A DNA stretch of 64,000 nt, from NCBI GenBank assembly GCA_037577475.1, contig CM075187.1, forward strand, positions 21,916,810-21,980,809. Direction: 5' to 3'. The translations under genes and the position numbers were made by a program. Positions 13,601 through 57,900 of this stretch are shown one piece after another (position 1 is the first letter of the stretch; each line of letters begins with the position of its first letter). Source of the DNA: Chaunax sp. Z400 (taxonomy: Eukaryota > Chordata > Actinopteri > Lophiiformes > Chaunacidae). The notes under the pieces were generated by a model. That model was not told the origin of the DNA, did not search any database, and worked only from the letters and a program-made list of their open reading frames with translations.

Positions 13601-15952
13601 AGACATCCACCAATGTTTGCAGAGGGGAAATGAGGATGTGTTTACAAATCATCGAGCATTTCAACAAAGGCGTTGTGTTCCTTAATTTGTTTTACATGTT
13701 GAATTTGACAGCCTCCAACTAAGGCAGGGATCCAAAGCAGGAAACATGAATTTAAAGGAAGCTGCATGTGTTGCAGTGTTAACCTGAAGGTAATGATGTG
13801 GAAAAAGAAAAACACATAAGTCGGATAAGATTAATATCAATTTGAATTGAATCCTTTAAAATGCATGGTGTATCATGAATATTTTCACTACATTTGGATA
13901 CTTTTAATTTACAATACTGACCACAGGTGAATGTAGAATTAGGCCATTAAACAGTCAAGTGGTACCATATACCATACCATAGATTCGGACTATAAAGAGG
14001 AAAGGCAGCAACTTCAGTGTATAATCAGCCTCAACCTGTCTGTTGGTTTGATAGTTGAAAAAAATCTTTCCGTTTCCTGTTTTTAATTTGGAAAATGTCA
14101 GTGATAAGAATAGGAAATACAAGACTGTTATGTCTGGAAACAAAGTATTTAATTGGAACATTCCTTGGGAAAAGTGTTTTTAATAATCTGCTGCCTTTCA
14201 GCAACATTCAGCAGATTTGTTTTAGTCGTGTATAATAAGCAAAGTGAAAGTGGGTGAGGATCCTCAGCCACCAGCAGTCACCAACAAAGGTGCTACAGTA
14301 CATCTCCAGGGGTTTAAAATAAAACTGCTCTAAACCTGGCATATGTAAGAACAATGTTAAGTTTCTGTTGACGAGCAGCTCCTCACCACATTGTTTTTAA
14401 TCCAAGCGGCCTCCACGCAGGAGGAAGCAGCAAGTGAGCAGTTGTTGGAGGGAAGACCTTGTGATGGAGAGCTGCTCCTCACCTCTGATGATGACTGAAA
14501 AGTTGGTACAACGTAGGTGACGGTGCTTATTTGATGTTTTCCTCCGACAAAACAACAGATCAGATAACGATGGATACGGATCTATCCTTTGTAGATATCC
14601 TGTTTACTGATGTTACGAAAGCAGAGTTACAGCTATGCATTTTGGTCTCTAAAGTCATTGGGGGCCTGGCCAAGCATTTATGAATACACTGATCTATGAA
14701 AAGATAAAAAGATCGGATTTTAAAAAAAATCAGTGAAAGGTGCTTAGTTGCCTTGTGCGTTTCAATTCAACTTTAAAAAAATGGATGACATAAATGTAAC
14801 ATAAAAATATCAGTGACTGCAGGACCTTTCATCAGTGTTTCACCACCTGCTCTTATTTTTGGGCTCTTCATGCTTTCATATAAGTTGAAAGTTGATGCTC
14901 CTCTGTGAATCCAAACCTGAACTCCGGTTTTATACGTTAACTTCAATTTACCCAGTAGGAGGAGAACCACTGCCTGTGAAAACAGCTGATAATGTCATGT
15001 ACTCCTTCAGAGGGAGCTCTCTAAAGTTTGAAATAATAAATACTCCTGATCATGCAGTAGTCGTCTCATCTTGTGTTCTGAGACTTAAACAGAGAGTAGA
15101 AGTGGTGGCATTAGAAGAGAGCAGGGGCATTGATCCATACTAGGGCTTAAAAATCAGGATATTTCAGCCTCTCCTGCTGAGATTTTGACCATCCTATAAT
15201 ATGTCTCTTGTGGGTCCTCCATCTTTATGGAGGTGGATGGAGTGTGACTTTACTGAAGCTGTAAGGTGCTTAAAAGTTAATGCACTATAAATACAATTCC
15301 CCAGAAAGCTGACATTTGGTGTATGGGAGGTTTTTTTTAGGCTGGGCCAGCTTTCGCACAAACAATATTCTTGTATGTATAGAGGGAATTTATTCTTGTA
15401 TTGAAGCAACGATATTTCCATGAAGGAATGGAGGACCTCTACAAAGGCTACAGCTGTATCTAATATGTGAGCAGGTACACCTCAGTTGAAATCAAACATG
15501 CTCAACAGTATTTGTATCATGTGTCTCCATGAAGCCCTACTGTCCTCACCTCCTGTAGGCAATAAACATGTCATTTTTTGAAGAGCCTTTTTGTCTGTTT
15601 TTATTACTCCAAGACGAATCATGGATAAAACACAAGCATCAGATGTTACAGCAGTATAAGCAACACTGTGGACAGCAGGAGCATTCTCTTTAGTGCGTTG
15701 AAAGTCTGGTATATTTATTAATGTCCTAGCTATGTGGTAACAGATTGACACTAGTTTTGCATGTCAGAGAGATGGATCCATTTTATGTGGCTCCTCCTGA
15801 CATTTCTTCTGTTTATTTTTTTGGGGGAGTTTTTCCTCACTCAAATCGGGGGTCTTAGGGTCTTTGTGATTTGAGGTTCGAGGCTGCATGAAAGAGCATT
15901 AACTTCACACCGAAGATTAAAAACACATCACAAAGCAAACTCAGATTAGCTT
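10654..15952. other. Convergent intergenic region between cnot6l and eeig1
   Basis: No supported gene is seen in 5.3 kb; the open frames are short and lack family resemblance. It contains an inverted-repeat element at ~11.86-12.36 kb. A stretch at ~10.74-11.16 kb, richer in GC than its surroundings, may be an unrecognised repeat. Part of the region may be longer 3' UTR of either convergent neighbour. Confidence 0.6.
11862..12362. mobile_element. Possible MITE-like element with short inverted ends
   Basis: GGACTGGGTATCAA near 11864 and TTGATACCCAGCCC near 12347 are inverted copies with one mismatch, about 0.5 kb apart. GGGCTGGGTATC is a frequent start of teleost non-autonomous elements. The interior has no coding potential. 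I could not define a target-site duplication. Confidence 0.4.
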
Positions 15953-18563
15953 TTTATTATCATTTCTGCAGAAATATCACCAAAAAACCAACAAATAAAT
16001 TGTAGTAACTATGTGGTGATTGGAAGAACAGTTCCATCTTGATGCTCTATAAATTTAGGTTATACTAGCTTTGTTATTATAGAATAATTTGTTAGAAGTA
16101 CTAAAAGAAAAAGAAAAAAAGCTCAGGGGGTGAGTTGTGTGCATAGCTTATAACCAACCTCCAGACACCAAAAATTGAAAAGAATAAAAAATAAAAAATA
16201 TATAAATAAATGCTTTAAAAGAATACTAAAGGCTGCAGTGATGTACACCCAAATCCAAACTAGAAGGACAGTGGTTCATCCCCAAATGTGAGAGTAATGT
16301 GATTAATAAACATAAAGATGCAGAAAACAAATAGGCAGGGTAAAGTGACTTCACTTGTATAGTGAGCTGGATTCAACCAGCGTAGTGTCATGAACATGTG
16401 GAACGACAAGTGGCAAAACCACAACTTCTCTGGAAAAAAAAGTCTCACAAATAAATTTACTCTTAAAATCAGATTTTGACTGTAAAAAAAGGGAACAATA
16501 TTCTGTCAAAAGAGCTGTTGTTTTTTTGTTTCTGGTGCAATTAAACTCGGCCAAAAATGACTTGTTGATTAGTTGCTTAAAAGAAAATTAAGCATAAATG
16601 TCATTTTACATTTGTTTTTTTTTGGACTCACAACGTTTCACGCTGGACTGTAGATTTGGTTTTCCCTGGACAACCTTGGAAGGTAAACATCCATGTCATT
16701 TTGCTTTGTTTAAGAGATTAGTGATAAGACCTTCATCTGGAAATGGGAGCATTATTTCTCAGACTGACATTTTTTCCCCCACCTTTTTTACTAAGAGAAA
16801 AATAGGATTTTAAGACTCAGTATGACGTTCTTGAAGTGGACATGATGGAGTGGAAACTCTAATCAGGAAATTTGCTTCTAAAACCAACAAAAAGAAGCAA
16901 CCAGCCAGCTGATTGCCTCCTTTATAAAAACTGCTAAACCTTTTTTCTGCCTCTTTGGTGTAAACAAACCAGCCTAACTCCAACTATCACACCAACAAAG
17001 GCCATGGGCTCATGCAAAAAAAAAAACTGACAGCAGGCCGTTGCTCCACCAGGGGGCAACAAAGCTTTTAAAGTTGCATCTGCTGCAGAAATCCCTCATG
17101 GAGTGAGCTCCTTGTTCAGCTGGATAAAATAAAACCAGAACAATTTGTACCACACAACTAGTGCTTTCAACTGTCCACACATTTTGTTTCACTTGTGATG
17201 GCTGAAAAGAGAGGAGGACTAAATCTCATACAATTAATCCTTAATGGAGCAACAATGAAGCAGTAGTATACATGCAGGGAGACTTCCAAAAAAGGCTTCA
17301 CCTGCAAGGTGACTGATGCAAAAAGAAAAGAGAGAAAGAAAACATAGGAAACATATTTCTCTTTTCACCATTACAAGCACTCTGTCGATACAGTTTTTGT
17401 GTTGCTTTAGGATCATTCAAGAGAGACTTTACAGGCACGAAGCGGTTCTGCATTTCCCCGATCAACAGGGAACAACTTCAAATGAAAAGAAAAATGAAGC
17501 GACTCAGAGTTTCTGCATCGCCACGGCAGCTCAGTGGTTTTCTAAACTCTTGATCACACTCAGTGTTGAATGTGTTGACGGTCACTGGAAGTTAACACGC
17601 TTCAAATTTAGGCCTTTTTGCTAAGCAATGCATATGTAAACATTAAGAAGCTACTTTGTCATGTTTTGCTGTTGGGCCTCAGTTTAGAAGATGTAAAGGT
17701 GGAAATGTTTCCCAGCTGAGTCACATCACATTCACAACACACGGCAGGAGGATTCCTGATGACCACTTCAGGAAGTTTGGAGAAACAAAAATGTGTCAGA
17801 AGAATTTTGGTGAAGTTGTGTATTTTACAGACATGTTCAAAAATAATATATCAATCTATGTTTGTTTTTTTTACTATTAAATTACTTTGTGTCCCAGTTC
17901 AACGTTAGATACTGGTCTAATTGGGTTATAAATTTGAAGCGAGTTTTCACTGTTGGGAGACCAAATTAGGTTTATGCAAAGGAAGAAAGGAAAAGCTGGT
18001 CAGAACTGGAAAAAGTATGGAGGTAGGACACAGATTATGTCCACCGACAGCAGTCTATTATCTCAAACTGAGAAGAATGAGAGTAAAGTAAGTCGAAATA
18101 CTGTTTTCTTCCTCTTCTTGTGGATGTTAGTCATCTATAACCAGTAGAGTTAGCATAGAGCATCAGGTATGAGAGTAAACTGGGAACACATGGATGATTT
18201 TGGTGTCTGTATCTTTATGAACAGGTAAGTTTTCTATAAATAGTGTGAGCTCTTGAAATCTCTGGACTTGTTTAAATCTACATCCCCAACCAAAATGTTG
18301 TTACTGCAACACAGATGCAGGTAAACACACCACAAGGCAGTCTTGGAAATGTTTTGTGCATTGGTGCATTCACTCTGAGTCGCTCTCAACATAACAAAAA
18401 CGGCTGAACATTGTGCAGACAAGCAGACTGCCACACATTTCACATAAAGTGCAAACTAACAAGGTTTCCCCCTCATGGCATCAGACCAGCTGAGGCTCCA
18501 GGAAAACCATCGAGACAAACGGTGAGACGATCCACAGGTCAGGACGTCCCGTCTCCTGCTGGT
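15953..18563 (-). other. Probable eeig1 3' UTR
   Basis: This region lies downstream of the eeig1 stop on the - strand and shows no other gene. An AATAAA on the - strand (plus-strand TTTATT, 15953-15958) is a candidate transcript end and would give a UTR of ~2.6 kb. Several other TTTATT hexamers closer to the stop could be used instead. Confidence 0.4.
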
Positions 18564-50387
<31,824 letters not shown>

Positions 50388-50424
50388 TGTTTGAGTATCT
50401 TCACTCGCATAAAACACAACTAAA

Positions 50425-50800
50425 TCTAACAAATGAACGAAACAGTACAAAACAAATGTAACTAATTTAAGTGGAATGTCTCTGCTACTGTTGATATTTC
50501 AGTATGTGTTTTCATGCGAACTCCGCTTCTTCAGAGATGATTCAGCGCAAATATCTGAAAACAAATCAGGTATTTCCATCAATTGCATGTAGAAATATAG
50601 AAAAAAATGTTGCGTTTATGGTTTCAAAGTGACAAACAGCTTACCTGGAGACATTTCGGACAGTGCGGGGTTCACCACTAGCGGTTCGACCAAATAACAT
50701 GACAGAAAAGACGCTTTTCCCCTCCTGTTTCTTTCGGTAAGGAGAGGAGGAACTTTGCGCCATTAGCGATAAACTAGCAAACGCATCATCTGACTTCCGA
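50425..50800 (-). promoter_or_regulatory. Probable eeig1 5' untranslated exon and promoter region
   Basis: On the - strand, CTCCAG|GTAAGC at 50645/50644 is a strong donor at the end of a GC-richer stretch (50645-~50790). An acceptor TTTGTTAG at ~50426 precedes the coding exon, leaving a short 5' UTR before the ATG at 50387. This suggests a non-coding first exon whose transcription begins around 50.7-50.8 kb. No TATA box is visible. Exact start and splicing are inference. Confidence 0.45.
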
Positions 50801-50880
50801 TTTACACCTTTCAAAATAAAATCAAACTTTATATGAAGTCACAAAATCTATATTGAGTCAAATGTGACAACAAATACCCA

Positions 50881-51000
50881 GTGACAGAAACTAAGTTCAT
50901 TTACTCAAGAAAGTATGAGGTACTTGTACTTAAATGTTTCCATTTGATATTATTTTATATAGTAATGCATTATATTTCAGAAGGCATTGCATTAAATGTA
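50881..51000 (+). repeat. Teleost interspersed repeat fragment
   Basis: GAAACTAAGTTCATTTACTC, then GAGGTACTTGTACTT and GTTTCCATTT, match the common teleost repeat in which AAGTACATTTACTCAAGTAC leads to GAGGTACTTGTACTTTACTT. It is diverged. Confidence 0.65.
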
Positions 51001-52330
51001 TTAAAGTGATTGACCTATATTATTAGAAATCAAGCTACCCAGGAATATATGAAATAAAAGTAATTAAATGATTATATTTGGCTACACATTCATCAATCTA
51101 TCAATGATAAAAGAACAATAATACATTGTGCATTATTCTGAAATTCTGTATAATGTGTGCTAAATAAATAATAATAAAATCTAAATCTGACTTTTCACAT
51201 TAAAAAAAAACTCATCTGTTTCTGTTAGATATTCTGTTTTGTTGCTGGGAATTAATTGCTCGTGCAGAGGGGACAAAAATGTGACCTTTTTGTGCAGAAA
51301 GTAAATAAAATTAATGTCAGTATTAAATTTATTCTCTATTAATGCATATTAACTTGTGTTAAAATGGTTAAGTCATAATTTATAATTTTTATAAGTAACC
51401 AAAAGAAAGTAATTTTCGTCTCTCTCCTTGGTATTAAAATATGTTTTCTATGGTGTTAGTTCTTCATTATCAGTCATTTAGACTGGTAACTTTAAACCAG
51501 ACTTTCCAAACACTGATTTAATGTGGATTTGATTTTAAAGGATAAATGGTCTAACTTCTGGTGACTTCTTAACACACCCCTGTTAACTTGACACACCTCT
51601 TTTAACTCCACTCACTTGCTGCCAGCCATCCTACAGCCTCAGTGTTGAAACAGCACCACAAACAGCACCACCGTGTGGCAACAGTCAGCGCCGCGCCTCA
51701 GAGTTCATTATTGTTTCCTTCAGGGACGCCATGTAAGTTCTAACTTCTCTGTACCAAAGATACACGTGACACATAGTTTTCTTGATTCAGGAATATCAAA
51801 ATGATTTTTATCGGACAAATGGGACAAATTATATAAAATGTAAGACTTCATTCATTGTTTAGCAAAGTTGCTCTTTTATTTCAGAAATAACAAAACATTT
51901 GGTCTGCTTTGTGCTGATGATGAAAAGGGAGGTAAATTCTCTCATATCATTTCAGTACTCTTAGTTGATCATTGTACCCGCATTTGTTACTATTGCCTTC
52001 AAATACTCTGTCTGACTGAATAAAAACATCTCTGAGACTTTTCATTTTCTTTGTCATTAGGCTAGTTTTCAGCAAACGTCAAGCTCAAGTTCAGCCAACA
52101 GAGAGCAGCAGAGTACCAAAGGAGAGATAGCCAGGATCTATCTATAAAAAGTCTGTATGTGACAGGAGATACTGTGTTACCCGATTACGCAACTGCAGGC
52201 AGTATATTGTGTAGTAAAAGGCAGTTGCCATGTCAGTAGATAATATTATGGAGTAAGAGAAATATCTTTTTCATTTGAACAAAATGAGTTGGTATAAGCA
52301 AAGGGAAACAGAAATAAAAGTAAAAGTGAG

Positions 52331-52353
52331 AAATCTATCTATCTATCTATCTA
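52331..52353. repeat. (ATCT)n microsatellite
   Basis: About five and a half copies of ATCT in a row in the intergenic region between eeig1 and slc25a25. Confidence 0.9.
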
Positions 52354-54689
52354 GACTTCTGCATGATTTATGGAGATGGAGGTGATTTGGAGGTGAGCTG
52401 AACCATAGTTGTAAATGCTGTGATTCAATGACAAAGTGCACTTTTTAGTGATAAGAGACATCCTGTTACCTGTTTGTCCCAAAACCCTCACATTAACAAC
52501 CTTAAAAACACCATAACCTAACTGTAAAACTGTCCCTTTATCTAGGGAAGACAACAAAGTATAGAATACATTATGGTGTCACACTCTGAGATGTTGACAT
52601 TATTGATGAGACAATGGACCCTCACCTCTCACCTATATTTGTCTGATCCTGCAGGTTAAAGTGCTGTTGAACCCTGTTTGTCTCAAACAGACCTGTGTCT
52701 GCCGTGAATTATCGTTTACCCTCTGCTGTGTGACGCAGATGATTCAACACGTAACAACAACAGCAGCTACACCAACATGTTTTCATTTCACTCTGGACTT
52801 TAACTGGTGTTAATGGACTGCTGAGGTTGCAAACTGCAGAAATCTCCAGCCCTGTACAGTGTTGTATTTGAGGGAATGGTGAGGTTTGTTTTTCTAGAAC
52901 AGAGATGAAGAAGGCCTACTGGCCTGTCCTTATAAGAAAAAATTCTGAATCAAATTAGAAGAAAAAAAGCTATGAGAGAAAGTAGTGAGAACATGTATTT
53001 ATATATAAACACATATCTGATGAATATTTAAGTCCATCCACATGCAGAGATGTGTGTGTGTCTGTATGTGCTGTATGTAAACCCTGACAGGATCAGCTGA
53101 CAGCCTCTGGGTTCAACTGATAGCTCTTGGCGCTCCTTCAGTTCCTTTTTTGGCTTTGGGCACCAATCATTTATCCCAGTTTATTTCTACAGCCTTCATC
53201 CCTCCGTCTGCCTCAAGGGAGGTTTACAGAGTGAACAGGCTCACATCGAAATACTGCAGAGTCAAGTGAAAAGTATTCAATACTGTCTGCAGCATGAAAC
53301 AAAATAAAGTGTGCTGCATAGACAGAACAGGACTATTTCAGCATGTCAAAATCACACCAAAAAACTCATAAGGCAAAAAAAATGGCATGGAGATGGAGAA
53401 ACTCACTTTTTGTCAAAGTCAAAACACATTGTGTGTTATATTTTCTGATTCATATCTCTTTCTTTCTGTGTTTCAGTGATGGATGAGTCTGTTTTGATGT
53501 ATGCTATTTGTATTTGCCATGCTGAAGACCCAAATGTACTAGAATGGAAACTGAACTGAAACTTCCATAAAGTATTAATGATGAAAGTCAGCTGTCATCA
53601 GTACATTTTTTTTTTGTTTGTTTACTACCTGGCTGTATTTTCTTTTGGATAATGATGAAGTAGAAGCTGGCTCATGTGATGTAAAATTGTTTAGGTATTT
53701 AAGCTGAAAACACATTTTTGATGCTGATATCACAAATGCATTTTGATTTCCTAAAATTTGAGCTTGTTTGAATGTATCATTGTATCAATTGCTGGTTGAT
53801 CATTTTATCAATTGTACATCTATAGGGATCTTGTGCTATTCTTGCTCTAACTTAAAAATAAACAAAGACAGACCCTGCATTGAATGTTGAGGCAGTAATT
53901 TGCTGGCAGTACATTTTTTGCCCCGGGACTAAATGAGACAGAAAGGGATGTCTTAAAACTGCATATTTTGGAAATGTACATATGTAGACACACAAATTTC
54001 ATGAAAATTCTCATTAACTTTGCCTTCTCTTGTGGTAAATGCCATTACTTAAATGCTTTTGGGATTACTGTCTATCTTTGGTAAGATAGTGTTTTACTGT
54101 CTTAGACCAGTAAGTCATGAAGCTACCTTGTTTTACGATTTAAAAAAAATAAATTTAAATATATATTTAGCTTACCTCTGCTAAGTTTGTTTTAAAAGTT
54201 GCAATATAAACAAATACTTTTTCTTTTCGTTAATCATACAATTTCAAGCTTGTTTTAATTTCATGTTTATGTTTCATATTAAATTGGATTTCTCCTTTTT
54301 TGGTTTTGAGAATCTTGATATGTTTTTGGGTTGTGCGTGTCTTGTTTGTAGCCTAGATTGCAGTCAGGTTCTTTTATAATAGAATGAAATTAACGAACTC
54401 ATTATTAATATTCTGGTTATTTTTCAGTAGCTGCAGTACTATCCGTGGAAGAACGTCATTACATTATTCCAACGATATTAGTGTGTCCGTATAGCTTGAT
54501 GTTTTTTGAGACATGAACCGCCTCGCAGCAGCTTTGTCCGCTCCTGTAACAGTTTGAATGAAATAAAACACGGGAATGGTCAATCTTTAACAAGAGAGAT
54601 TAAAGGAGGAACAGGATTGGTTCAACGATGTCCGTTTCTTTTCGTAGTAGAAAGCGGGATCGAGCCGAGCCGAGTCCTTCAATGGGCAG

Positions 54690-54900
54690 CCTTAAAGATT
54701 GGTCAATAGTAAAATGACGTCTTACAGGCGGGATATATTGAACAACCAATGACGTCTAGCTATTCCTGGAATGGGCGTGGCCACTTGCCATTCTTTACAA
54801 CCCGGCGCTTCCGTACCGGCATTTCAGTGTCAAATTTGAGGGAAAGACACGTTGGTGTCTTATTTATTTATTTATCGTAGTTTCTTTTCAAGTTTCCTGA
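54690..54900 (+). promoter_or_regulatory. slc25a25 proximal promoter with paired CRE-like and CCAAT motifs
   Basis: TGACGTCT occurs at 54715-54722 and again at 54750-54757, 35 bases apart. CCAAT directly abuts the second (54746-54750), and an inverted CCAAT (ATTGG, 54698-54702) precedes the first. A GC-box-like GGGCGTGG lies at 54773-54780 and the ATG is at 54908. Half-CRE TGACG plus CCAAT (NF-Y) is a classic cAMP-responsive arrangement. No TATA box is placed convincingly. The transcription start is probably ~54.79-54.84 kb. Confidence 0.55.
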
Positions 54901-54907
54901 CCCAAAC

Positions 54908-57900
54908 ATGCTCGGCCTGTGCCTTTACGTACCTGTGTCTAACTCAGATCCAATTGAAGTGGAATATTTTGAATCTAACGGACTTCCGACGGAGTTGAAG
55001 TCTCTCTTTAATAAATTGAGTGTGTTCCTACCGTCCCAGGAGTTTTCAACTTACCAAAAATGGCGAAAGGTAAGGAGAAACAATCCCTGAATCTGAACTT
55101 TTATTGCTTAATATGTAAATACACTGTCTGTTTAGCACTTACAATAACCTACTTTAAAATCCCATTGCCTTGACTGTCACTAAATCCCTTCTTTGCGGGC
55201 GCCGGAAATATTAGCATGGTGTTTTAAAAAGCCTTACGACTAGGCCGCAAAGCTGACCTTACATGAAAGTCGCCTGGATAGCATTTCGAATATTTGTTGT
55301 ATAATTTGGGTCTGATTACTGATACAGTAATAACGGTTTATTCATTTTATTTAAATTTATATTCATTTTGTCCATTCAATCGTATTGCCATGATTTTTAC
55401 AGACTGAACTGAACCGGCGCGGGTTGTACTACAGTGTCATTCATTTTACCGAGAAAATCCACCCTAAAAAGGAATTTCTGCTGTGCGATTCCAATCAATT
55501 TACTAAAGTAGCTGATGTCGGTGTCTGTTGTTTCATTCAATCGCCTCTTTAAACTGAAAGGTCCAATTTTTTAATGTATGTTTAAAACCAGACATTGTAA
55601 AAAGTTGTGAAATGCAAATGAAACTCAATGTTGGGGCATTAGAATTAGGCTCATTACTTTGCACATGTAGTGTATCATTGCAAAATGCGCACATTGAACT
55701 ATATAACTTTTGGCTATGACTAATTTCTTACTTTTTATTTGTAATTTTATTTCTTCACGTTTTTACACTGTTCTGCTGTACCGTGCACATTTCTGGATAT
55801 TAGTAAAGTCTTCATTTATCATAATTTCGTCATTTTATTCACACATGCACCTTCCAGAAACTGCAATAATAGTGAACTGAACTTTGATTTTGTGCTAAAA
55901 TGTTTCACCGAATTGTGACTCATGCACCATCTGCAGTCACTTGGACACTGACCTATTGCTGCTCTGTTAGAGTTATAAATTATATAAGTTGTTGCACTCT
56001 TGTATTTATGAACTGACGGCAATGCCACCAGCAAACTCAGCTGCCCTATTTGTTGGCAGCACAACTGCTCCAACGGGGTATGGCTTTCTCTCTCTGATTT
56101 CACTCTTCAAGGAAAAGGGTGGTACAAGCACACAAGCATAAACCAAACATGCTATTCAGTACAGAAATAGGTTAATGTGAATTCTTAAACCGTGTGACAC
56201 AACATTGCCCTTTTAACCAAGCCATAAGTCATTAATGCACTTGTGCACGTAGTTTTTTTAATGTGACCTGCAAGTGACAGTAGAATGTATCAGTATTGGG
56301 TTACAGTCATATGCCTGCACTGTGGACGTGGGAGTCAGATACCAGTGCTGGCCAGCAGGCTGGACGACTGCCGGTGTCCTCATCTTCTTTTAGCCCTGGA
56401 GATTGGACTGGCTTAAAGCCGTTCGCGGCTCATACCACAGTTTAGGTCAAAGATATAGCAGAGTGATACTTCCTAATTCCTCCCCCTCCTTGGTCCTGCA
56501 GAAACGTACGTCATACTGGTCTTCTGAGATTGCCTTGGGTCGTGATTCTGTCCTGTGGGCCCCTGAAACACAAGCTGGGTGACCTTTTAAAACTTCGGTC
56601 ATACTCAGGTCTACAGATTCGCATGTAGGGATTTAGTGTGTCACGATGTCTCCCGCAGGATATCACCTGCAGTTGAAACTAGTTTCTCCAAATTATGTAA
56701 AGCCAGTGTTGCATCACAATGTGTAAGCCCCAGGCCTTATTCTCCAAACTCTGGTGTACCCTCTTATCTATGTTTCTGAACTTTATCTTTTCAGAAAACC
56801 TTACAGAGGGAAGAAAATGACTCCGATGGACAGCTGGACTTTGAGGAGTTTGTTCATTATCTGCAAGACTATGAGAAAGACCTGAAACTTGTGGTGAAAA
56901 ATATCGACAGGAAGAATACGGGTATGAGGCTGTTGGTGTTTTCACTTTATTGTTGGTGTATCTTTGTTCCTGTAGTTTCATCTTTCGATTGATTGTCAGT
57001 TCCTCTAAAGTGTGGGATACATTTTCTTACAAATGATCTTTGTTTCCTTTTAAGGCCGTGTTGACCTGAAGGAGTTCATGCAGTCTCTTAGGGACCTCGG
57101 TGTGCATATTTCCTCACAGCATGCTGAAAAAGCCCTGGAGAGGTAATTCATTCATCCATCCATTTCATCCCCTGCCATATTTGGTTGATTAATTAAGGGG
57201 CTCAAAATCTTACTTAGTTTTTATCTTCTTTTTTTAAAGCATGGATACAAATGGAATAATAACTATCAGCAGTAAAGACTGGAGCAACCACCCCATGGTG
57301 GAGAAGACGGAGAACATTCCCGAGATTATCCTTTACTGGAAACACTCTACGGTCAGTGGAGAACTAGAAAATGCCACTGTTGGTATCAGAAGTTGGTATT
57401 GCATAAGCTTTCAAATGTCCTATTTTCACCCATTCTTATATCACTCAAGGTGAAACTTATCAAAGTGCTCAGGGTGTGTCACCTTCCTCTGATCTTGAAA
57501 ACTGGTCCATTGAAAAGCAAATTATGAAAAGGCTCAATTGGAACAAGTTCTGCGTCAGCAATTGAGCTCTATTAGGCAGTGACTGATTCCACTGTCCCAC
57601 TCTGGGAGGATTATGTCAGAGGATTTGTCTGTCCGGTTGTTATGTAAAAGGCAGCAGCAGTCAGTCAAAGCAGGTGGAGACTGAAGTAATATAGAACAGC
57701 TACTGCAGGAGGCCAAGGCCATCTTGGGAGCTGTACAAATCATTTCAACGCTGTGCCTTGTAGTGAGTCCAGCAGCCTTGACTTGGCACAGCAGAAACAC
57801 TGGTATGTTTGACAAGGGCTAGAGTTACCCCTTCAAAGAGACGAAGAAAATTACATCAAAATCAAAATATACAAAACAAAAAATAGGACGAGATAGTCAT

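Larger units (their letters stand above)
50801..54600. other. Divergent intergenic region between eeig1 and slc25a25
   Basis: No supported gene is seen in 3.8 kb, including no trace of NAIF1, which lies between the orthologs in human as I remember it. It holds a teleost repeat at 50.88-51.0 kb and an (ATCT)n tract near 52.33 kb. Otherwise it is AT-rich. Confidence 0.65.
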
